Shown here: positions 58,484 to 64,000 of the stretch, piece by piece | How positions within the stretch are numbered: position 1 is the first letter of the stretch | How the letters are laid out: every line of letters starts with the position of its first letter | Notes under the pieces: generated by a model | The model's database searches: none | Seen by the model: the letters and a program-made list of their open reading frames with translations, nothing else | Told to the model about the DNA's origin: nothing | Made by a program: the position numbers and the translations under genes | DNA from: Mycolicibacterium goodii | GTDB lineage: Bacteria > Actinomycetota > Actinomycetes > Mycobacteriales > Mycobacteriaceae | NCBI RefSeq assembly: GCF_022370755.2 | Contig: NZ_CP092364.2 | Span: 3,410,001 to 3,474,000 of the forward strand | Length of the DNA: 64,000 bases | Reading direction: 5' to 3'

Positions 58484-59440
58484 TCAGCCCTTGCGAGCCT
58501 TGATGGCCTCGGTGAGCTGCGGGCTGACCTTGAACAGGTCACCGACGATGCCGAGGTCGGCGATCTCGAAGATCGGGGCCTCTTCGTCCTTGTTCACCGC
58601 GACGATCGTCTTCGAGGTCTGCATGCCGGCACGGTGCTGGATCGCGCCGGAGATGCCCAGCGCGATGTACAGCTGCGGCGAGACGGTCTTGCCGGTCTGG
58701 CCCACCTGGAACTGACCCGGGTAGTACCCGGAGTCCACCGCGGCACGCGACGCACCGACGGCGCCGCCGAGCGAGTCGGCGAGTTCCTCGACGATCTTGA
58801 AGTTCTCGGCGCTGCCGACACCACGTCCACCGGCGACGACGACCGAGGCCTCGGTGAGCTCCGGACGGTCACCGGCGACAGCGGGTTCGCGCTTGGTGAT
58901 CTTGGTGGCGTTCTCGGCCTGGGCCGGGACGTCGACGTTGACGACCTCGCCCGCACCGTCGGCCGGGACGGCCTCGACCGAGCCAGGACGGACCGTGATG
59001 ACCGGGGTCTCGCTGGTGACCTGCGCATCGACGGTGAAGGCACCACCGAAGATGCTGTGGACGCCGACGCCGCCTTCCTTGACCTCGATGACGTCGACCA
59101 GCAGACCGGAGCCGATACGCGCGGCCAACCGGCCCGCGATCTCCTTGCCGTCGGCGTTGGCGGCGATGATCACACCGGCCGGGGCGGCCGATTCGGCGAG
59201 CCCGGCGAGGACATCGACGTACGGCGTGATCAGGTAGTTCTCCACGTCGTCGGACTCGGCGACGTAGATCTTGGCGGCGCCGGCGGCCTTGAGGCCGTCG
59301 GTGAGGCCGGCCGCCGTGCCGGGCTTGCCCACCACGACGGCGGAGGGCTCACCCAGTGCGCGGGCGGCGGTTATCAGTTCGGCGCTGACTTTCTTCAGCG
59401 CACCGTCGGCGTGCTCGACGAGCACAAGTACTTCAGCCAT
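58484..59440 (-). CDS. etfA: Electron transfer flavoprotein, alpha subunit
   Basis: A protein of 318 residues. The N-terminal half ([20 protein letters not shown]) is the shared ETF fold. The C-terminal FAD domain has [20 protein letters not shown], then [20 protein letters not shown] and [20 protein letters not shown]. EtfA carries FAD and accepts electrons from acyl-CoA dehydrogenases of beta-oxidation. etfB lies 71 bp upstream on the same strand. Together they correspond to FixB/FixA (Rv3028c/Rv3029c). A strong hairpin terminates the operon. Confidence 0.97.
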   Translation of the reverse strand: MAEVLVLVEHADGALKKVSAELITAARALGEPSAVVVGKPGTAAGLTDGLKAAGAAKIYVAESDDVENYLITPYVDVLAGLAESAAPAGVIIAANADGKEIAGRLAARIGSGLLVDVIEVKEGGVGVHSIFGGAFTVDAQVTSETPVITVRPGSVEAVPADGAGEVVNVDVPAQAENATKITKREPAVAGDRPELTEASVVVAGGRGVGSAENFKIVEELADSLGGAVGASRAAVDSGYYPGQFQVGQTGKTVSPQLYIALGISGAIQHRAGMQTSKTIVAVNKDEEAPIFEIADLGIVGDLFKVSPQLTEAIKARKG

Positions 59441-59511
59441 GGGTTCTCGCTATGTCTTTCGCGTCTTGAGGAATATTCGATCGGAATGCGGATTGCGCTG
59501 CCAGATCGGCT

Positions 59512-60303
59512 CTAGATGAGCTTCTGGGCAACCAGGTACTCGGCGATCTTGGTTCCGCCGTCGCCTTCGTCGGTGACCTTCTCGCCTGCCGTCTTCGGCG
59601 GCTTGGGGGTCGACGACAGCACCTTGGAGCCCGCGTTGGCGACGCCGACCTCGTCCGGCTCGACTCCGATCTCGGCGAGCGAGAGCACGGTGACTTCCTT
59701 CTTCTTCGCGGCCATGATGCCCTTGAAGGAGGGGAAGCGCGGCTCGTTGATCTTCTCGTTGACGCTGACCACGGCAGGCAGCGACGCCTCGAGGGTGAAC
59801 ACACCCTCGTCGGTCTCGCGTTCGGCGGTGACCTTGCCGTTCTCCACGTTCAGCTTGCGCACGTGCGTGAGCTGGGGCAGGCCCAGGTACTCGGCGATGA
59901 CCGCGGGAACCGCGCCGCCGACACCGTCGGTGGCCTCGTTACCCGCGATGACCAGCTCGGTGCCCTCGATGGTTCCGAGCGCGCGGGCCAGCGTCCAGGC
60001 GGTCTGGATGAGATCGGAACCGTGCAGGCCGTCGTCCTTGACGTGCACAGCCTTGTCGGCGCCCATGGACAGGGCCTTGCGGATCGCCTCGGTGGCGCGC
60101 TCCGGACCGGCGGTCAGCACGGTGACAGTGCTGTCGCCGCCCTCACGCTCCTTGATCAGCAGCGCCTCTTCCACGGCACGCTCGTTGATCTCGTCCAGCA
60201 CGGCGTCCGCAGCCTCACGGTCGAGGGTGAAATCGCCGTCAGAGAGCTTGCGCTCCGACCATGTGTCTGGGACCTGTTTGATCAGGACCACGATGTTCGT
60301 CAT
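59512..60303 (-). CDS. etfB: Electron transfer flavoprotein, beta subunit
   Basis: A protein of 263 residues. MTNIVVLIKQVPDTWSERKL starts the fold; NERAVEEALLIKEREGGDST, VTVLTAGPERATEAIRKALS and ELVIAGNEATDGVGGAVPAV form the AMP-binding part. PRFPSFKGIMAAKKKEVTVL is the conserved recognition segment for acyl-CoA dehydrogenases. ATG 60303 is chosen as the family start; an in-frame upstream extension of 17 residues has no support. It is first in etfB-etfA. A perfect inverted repeat (60376-60391) lies in its promoter region. Confidence 0.97.
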   Translation of the reverse strand: MTNIVVLIKQVPDTWSERKLSDGDFTLDREAADAVLDEINERAVEEALLIKEREGGDSTVTVLTAGPERATEAIRKALSMGADKAVHVKDDGLHGSDLIQTAWTLARALGTIEGTELVIAGNEATDGVGGAVPAVIAEYLGLPQLTHVRKLNVENGKVTAERETDEGVFTLEASLPAVVSVNEKINEPRFPSFKGIMAAKKKEVTVLSLAEIGVEPDEVGVANAGSKVLSSTPKPPKTAGEKVTDEGDGGTKIAEYLVAQKLI

Positions 60304-60375
60304 GACTCTGGTTCGTCCTCCTCGATGAGGCCGGGGACCGGCCTGCCATATCACGTTCTGAGCAACCTACACCAT

Positions 60376-60391
60376 GTTACCCGCCGGTAAC
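60376..60391. promoter_or_regulatory. Inverted repeat GTTACC-N4-GGTAAC
   Basis: A perfect 6-bp inverted repeat with a 4-bp spacer in the 216-bp gap between divergent etfB and the methyltransferase gene. It resembles the binding site of a dimeric repressor. No regulator gene is adjacent, so the factor is unknown. The rest of the gap shows only the probable -10 at 60506. Confidence 0.5.
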
Positions 60392-60505
60392 TTGAGGCGG
60401 TTCGCACGAACACCATAGCCGGTCGAAGTTCACTGGCGGGCTGCCCTACCACACCGCCCCTGGCAGTAACTGCCGACGAACAGACCACCACTGCCCCGGC
60501 TGGGT

Positions 60506-60511
60506 TAGCCT
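60506..60511 (+). promoter_or_regulatory. -10 element of methyltransferase gene
   Basis: TAGCCT, 8 nt before ATG 60520. The same hexamer precedes ligA and the lipase gene. Confidence 0.4.
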
Positions 60512-60519
60512 GCCTTCCA

Positions 60520-61305
60520 ATGAGCGCAATCATGGGCGACCCGGATAACGCCCTTCCTTCGGCTTTACCTCTCACCGGCGAGCGGACCATCCCCGGCCTG
60601 GCGGAGGAGAACTACTGGTTCCGCCGCCACGAGGTCGTCTATCAACGGCTCGCCGATCGCTGCGCGGGCCGTGACGTCCTCGAGGCCGGGTGCGGTGAGG
60701 GTTACGGCGCCGATCTGATCGCCGACGTGGCCCGCCACGTCATCGGCCTTGACTACGACGAGGCGACGGTGGCGCACGTGCGGGCCCGGTACCCGCGCGT
60801 GGACGTCCGCCACGGCAATCTCGCGGAACTGCCGCTGGACGACGCCTCGGTCGACGTCGTCGTCAACTTCCAGGTGATCGAACACCTGTGGGATCAGGCA
60901 CAGTTCGTCTCCGAGTGCTTCCGGGTCCTGCGGCCGGGCGGCGTGTTCCTGGTGTCGACACCCAACCGGATCACGTTCTCCCCCGGTCGCGACACGCCAC
61001 TGAACCCGTTCCACACCCGGGAACTCGACGCCGCCGAACTCACCGAACTGCTGCAGACCGCCGGCTTCGGTGTAGAGGACGTGCTCGGCGTGTTCCACGG
61101 CGCGGGGTTGGCCGAACTCGACGCGCGCCACGGTGGCTCGATCATCGAGGCGCAGGTGCAGCGCGCCGTGGCCGGCGCTCCGTGGGATGAGCGGCTGCTT
61201 GCCGACGTCGCGGCGGTGCGCACCGCCGACTTCGATCTCACCCCGGCGGCCGAATGCAACATCGACGACAGTCTGGACCTCGTCGCGATTGCGGTGCGGC
61301 CGTGA
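60520..61305 (+). CDS. SAM-dependent methyltransferase (MGLP cluster)
   Basis: A protein of 261 residues. Motif I for SAM is VLEAGCGEGYGADLI (53-67), then VIGLDYDEATVAHVRARYPR, LPLDDASVDVVVNFQVIEHL and FRVLRPGGVFLVSTPNRITF, a class I methyltransferase. It corresponds to Rv3030, which lies with the Rv3031 and Rv3032 genes of methylglucose lipopolysaccharide (MGLP) synthesis and has been proposed to methylate the glucan; that role is inferred from context. ATG 60520 has TAGCCT 8 nt upstream. Its TGA overlaps the GTG of the GH57 gene by 4 bp. Confidence 0.88.
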   Translation: MSAIMGDPDNALPSALPLTGERTIPGLAEENYWFRRHEVVYQRLADRCAGRDVLEAGCGEGYGADLIADVARHVIGLDYDEATVAHVRARYPRVDVRHGNLAELPLDDASVDVVVNFQVIEHLWDQAQFVSECFRVLRPGGVFLVSTPNRITFSPGRDTPLNPFHTRELDAAELTELLQTAGFGVEDVLGVFHGAGLAELDARHGGSIIEAQVQRAVAGAPWDERLLADVAAVRTADFDLTPAAECNIDDSLDLVAIAVRP

Positions 61306-62846
61306 CGGACGCGAGCCCCGAACCGGTACCAGGACTTTTCACCCTCGTCCTGCACACCCATCTGCCGTGGCTGGCCCACCACGGGCGATGGCCCGTCGGC
61401 GAAGAGTGGCTGTACCAGTCGTGGGCGGCGGCCTACCTGCCGCTGGCGCGTGTGCTGCGCACCCTCGCTGCCGAGGGCCGCTCCCACCTCATCAGCCTCG
61501 GCATGACCCCGGTGGTCACCGCCCAGCTCGATGACCCCTACTGCCTGACCGGCATGCACCACTGGCTGGCGAACTGGCAGCTGCGTGCGCTGGAGGCCAC
61601 CACGCTGCGTGACCGTAAAGGATTGCGCGAGTTCGGATCTCACGAACTGTCGATCGCCATGGAGGCGACGGAGGACTTCACCGCCAACTGGCGGCACGGC
61701 GCGAGCCCGCTTCTGCGCGACCTGATCGACGCGGAGACCATAGAACTGCTCGGCGGCCCGCTGTCGCACCCGTTCCAGCCGCTGCTGAATCCGCGACTGC
61801 GCGAGTTCGCGCTGCGCGAGGGTCTGGCCGACGCGCACCACCGCTTCGCCCACACCCCCGCCGGCATCTGGGCACCCGAGTGCGCCTACGCCCCGGGCAT
61901 GGAAATCGGTTATGCCGCAGCAGGTGTCGGGCACTTCATGGTCGACGGCCCGTCGCTGCACGGCGACACCGCACTGGGACGCCCGGTCGGCGAGTCCGAT
62001 GTCATCGCGTTCGGGCGCGATCTGCAGGTGAGTTATCGCGTATGGTCGCCCAGATCGGGATACCCGGGACACGGCGCGTACCGCGACTTCCACACCTACG
62101 ACCACACCACGGGCCTCAAACCCGCTCGGGTGACCGGGCGCAACGTTCCCTCGGAGCAGAAGGCGCCCTACGAACCGGCGCGCGCCGACCGCGCCGTCGA
62201 CGTCCACGTCGCCGACTTCGTCGAGGTTGTGCGCCGACGCCTGCTCGAAGAGAGCGAACGGATCGGCCGTCCGGCACACGTGGTCGCGGCATTCGACACC
62301 GAGCTGTTCGGCCACTGGTGGCACGAGGGCCCGGTGTGGCTGGAACGTGTGCTGCGGGCACTGCCGCAGGCCGGCGTGCGCGTCGGCACGCTGTCGGACG
62401 CCGTCGCGGACGGATTCGTCGGCCGCCCGGTCGAATTACCGCCCAGCTCTTGGGGTTCGGGCAAGGACTGGCAGGTGTGGTCGGGCGAGAAGGTGGCCGA
62501 TCTGGTGCGACTCAACAGCGAGGTCGTCGACCACGCGCTCAGCACGGTCGACAAGGCCCTGACCCAGCACGCCGCGGTGGGCGCCCCCGTCGCGCGCGAC
62601 CGCGTCGCCGATCAGATCCTGCGCGAGACGCTGTTGACGGTGTCCAGCGACTGGCCCTTCATGGTGAGCAAGGACTCGGCGGCCGAGTACGCCCGCTACC
62701 GGGCCCATCTGCACGCGCACGCCACGCGGGAGATCTCCGGCGCACTGGATGCCGGACGCCGCGAACAGGCCCAGCGCCTCGCCGATGGCTGGAACAAGGC
62801 CGACAACCTGTTCGGAGCGCTCGATGCGAGGCGGCTGCCCCGATGA
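61302..62846 (+). CDS. GH57 glucan branching-type enzyme
   Basis: A protein of 514 residues of glycoside hydrolase family 57. FTLVLHTHLPWLAHHGRWPV is motif 1. The nucleophile is Glu193 in GIWAPECAYAPGMEIGYAAA, and the acid/base is Asp332 in VAAFDTELFGHWWHEGPVWL. The C-terminal helical domain ends at DGWNKADNLFGALDARR. Rv3031, its counterpart by position, is linked to alpha-1,6 branching of MGLP and related glucans. GTG 61302 overlaps the methyltransferase stop by 4 bp, and the GT4 gene follows after 133 bp. Confidence 0.9.
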   Translation: MTDASPEPVPGLFTLVLHTHLPWLAHHGRWPVGEEWLYQSWAAAYLPLARVLRTLAAEGRSHLISLGMTPVVTAQLDDPYCLTGMHHWLANWQLRALEATTLRDRKGLREFGSHELSIAMEATEDFTANWRHGASPLLRDLIDAETIELLGGPLSHPFQPLLNPRLREFALREGLADAHHRFAHTPAGIWAPECAYAPGMEIGYAAAGVGHFMVDGPSLHGDTALGRPVGESDVIAFGRDLQVSYRVWSPRSGYPGHGAYRDFHTYDHTTGLKPARVTGRNVPSEQKAPYEPARADRAVDVHVADFVEVVRRRLLEESERIGRPAHVVAAFDTELFGHWWHEGPVWLERVLRALPQAGVRVGTLSDAVADGFVGRPVELPPSSWGSGKDWQVWSGEKVADLVRLNSEVVDHALSTVDKALTQHAAVGAPVARDRVADQILRETLLTVSSDWPFMVSKDSAAEYARYRAHLHAHATREISGALDAGRREQAQRLADGWNKADNLFGALDARRLPR

Positions 62847-62896
62847 CCCACCCGACGACCCACCCGATGATGTTGCCAATGCTCCCTTCCATCTTC

Positions 62897-62957
62897 GCGA
62901 GCGTGCGCGTCTGCCACAGGACACGCCGTCACACAGCAGCACTCTGCGCACGCTCGC
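62897..62957. promoter_or_regulatory. 12-bp inverted repeat upstream of GT4 gene
   Basis: GCGAGCGTGCGC (62897-62908) and GCGCACGCTCGC (62946-62957) are exact reverse complements 37 bp apart, in the 133-bp gap between the GH57 and GT4 genes. It could fold as an mRNA stem ahead of the GT4 start. The gap also begins with two 12-bp units of GACCCACCCGA (62845-62868). Confidence 0.4.
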
Positions 62958-62979
62958 CCCGTCACGAAAGCGCTCAGCC

Positions 62980-64000
62980 GTGAGAATCTTGATGGTGTCG
63001 TGGGAATACCCGCCGGTGGTGGTCGGTGGGTTGGGCCGCCATGTGCACCACCTGGCCACGGCGCTCGCCGCCGCGGGTCATGAGGTCGTGGTGCTGAGCC
63101 GTCAACCGTCCGGCACCGATCCGAGCACGCACCCGTCGACCGACGAGGTGCGTGAGGGTGTGCGCGTCGTGGCGGCCGCGCAGGACCCCCACGAGTTCGA
63201 CTTCGGCGCCGACATGATGGCGTGGACGCTCGCGATGGGTCACGCCATGATCCGCACGGGGTTGAAAGTCCGCGGCGAGACCGGCAATCCGTGGGTCCCG
63301 GACCTGGTGCACGCCCACGACTGGCTGGTGGCCCATCCCGCGATCGCGCTCGCCGAATTCTTCGATGTGCCATTGGTTTCCACCATCCACGCGACCGAGG
63401 CCGGCAGGCACTCCGGGTGGGTGTCCGGCCCGATCAGCCGTCAGGTGCATGCGATCGAATCCTGGATGGTGCGTGAATCCGATTCCCTCATCACGTGTTC
63501 GACGTCGATGAGCGACGAGATCACCGAACTGTTCGGCCCGGGGCTGTCCGAGATCCGGGTCATCCGCAACGGGATCGACGCACAGTTGTGGCCGTTCGTC
63601 CGCCGCCGTCCTCGGACCGGTCCGCCGCAACTGCTCTACGTCGGACGTCTGGAGTACGAGAAGGGCGTCCAGGACGCGATCGCGGCGCTGCCACGCATCC
63701 GTCGCGCGCATCCCGGCACCACGCTGACCATCGCCGGCGACGGGACCCAGCAGGACTGGCTCGTCGAGCAGGCGCGAAAGCACAAGGTGCTCAAGGCGAC
63801 CCGGTTCGCCGGCCGTCTCGGCCACGATGAACTCGTTGCCGCGCTCCAGGCCGCCGACGCCGCGGTGCTGCCCAGCCACTACGAACCGTTCGGAATCGTG
63901 GCCCTGGAAGCCGCCGCGACAGGCACCCCGCTGGTGACGTCCACCGCGGGTGGACTCGGCGAGGCCGTCATCGACGGTGAGACGGGGATGTCGTTCGCAC
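62980..64000 (+). CDS. GT4-family alpha-glucosyltransferase (partial)
   Basis: The first 340 residues of a gene that runs off the right edge. MRILMVSWEYPPVVVGGLGR is the N-terminal GT4/GT5 motif with the glycine-rich ADP/UDP-glucose loop. WVPDLVHAHDWLVAHPAIAL, VSTIHATEAGRHSGWVSGPI and YVGRLEYEKGVQDAIAALPR follow, and HYEPFGIVALEAAATGTPLV is the E-x7-E motif that contacts the sugar nucleotide. It matches Rv3032, an alpha-1,4-glucosyltransferase that elongates MGLP and contributes to capsular glucan and glycogen. GTG 62980 is the start. The 3' end and any terminator are not visible. Confidence 0.93.
   Translation, partial: MRILMVSWEYPPVVVGGLGRHVHHLATALAAAGHEVVVLSRQPSGTDPSTHPSTDEVREGVRVVAAAQDPHEFDFGADMMAWTLAMGHAMIRTGLKVRGETGNPWVPDLVHAHDWLVAHPAIALAEFFDVPLVSTIHATEAGRHSGWVSGPISRQVHAIESWMVRESDSLITCSTSMSDEITELFGPGLSEIRVIRNGIDAQLWPFVRRRPRTGPPQLLYVGRLEYEKGVQDAIAALPRIRRAHPGTTLTIAGDGTQQDWLVEQARKHKVLKATRFAGRLGHDELVAALQAADAAVLPSHYEPFGIVALEAAATGTPLVTSTAGGLGEAVIDGETGMSFA

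Noticed and set aside
57032..59515. Very long plus-strand open frame of about 800 codons opposite the nitroreductase, SDR and etfA genes
   Set aside because: It spans three well-supported minus-strand genes and an intergenic terminator, has no family motif and reflects GC-rich codon bias on the opposite strand.

Overview
The window is a stretch of GC-rich actinobacterial chromosome. Gene content and order match a mycobacterium, most likely Mycolicibacterium smegmatis or a close relative. The signs are a HU protein with a long Lys/Ala/Pro tail (hupB), a fused Nudix-histidine phosphatase MutT1, an F420 gene (fbiD/cofC), lppZ, cfp6, a DoxX protein, and the methylglucose-lipopolysaccharide genes at the right end. 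As I recall the M. tuberculosis map, the order follows Rv2971 to Rv3032 with several insertions. No transposase, integrase, phage gene, CRISPR array or rRNA was seen.

Layout. 1-6114: an aldo/keto reductase end, a TetR regulator, a GNAT enzyme, a secreted HNH nuclease, recG and a DAK2/FakA-like protein. 6350-13659: rpmB, a small lipoprotein, ung, thiL, an Lrp-type domain, DUF3515, ddl, a PLP Cys/Met enzyme, gpsA and fbiD. 13688-20682: ppk, mutT1, hupB, leuDC and the divergent IclR regulator. 20892-24695: tRNA-Glu, tRNA-Gln, gltX, an FAH hydrolase and a secretory lipase. 24782-35140: an MFS permease, leuB, serA, an FAD enzyme, a WrbA-type flavoprotein and ilvBNC behind an attenuator. 35251-43719: cfp6, doxX, lppZ, a TetR regulator, gatB, pfkA, gatA, gatC and an ACT protein. 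43811-47477: a five-gene module (DUF4178, DUF2617, DUF4247, DUF350, membrane spermidine-synthase-like enzyme). 47482-64000: ligA, MmcQ with an acyl-CoA ligase, a MetE-like protein, mnmA, iscS, acyltransferases, a nitroreductase, an NAD(P)-binding protein, etfBA, then a methyltransferase, a GH57 enzyme and a GT4 transferase.

The genes group into pathways. Branched-chain amino acid synthesis is covered by leuCD, leuB and ilvBNC. Gln-tRNA formation by transamidation is covered by gltX next to both its tRNAs, plus gatCAB. DNA repair is covered by recG, ung, ligA and mutT1, and thiolation and Fe-S chemistry by iscS and mnmA. Electron transfer (etfBA) and polymethylated glucan synthesis complete the right end.

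The most interesting signals are: (1) two tandem 10-codon mini-ORFs linking ilvB to ilvN by one-base TGATG overlaps; (2) a complete ilvB attenuator with a branched-chain-rich leader peptide; (3) the five-gene DUF/spermidine-synthase-like membrane module; (4) about 17 genes whose start codon lies 6-8 nt after a TANNNT hexamer, the leaderless architecture; (5) a 25-bp tandem repeat running into the 3' end of gatB.
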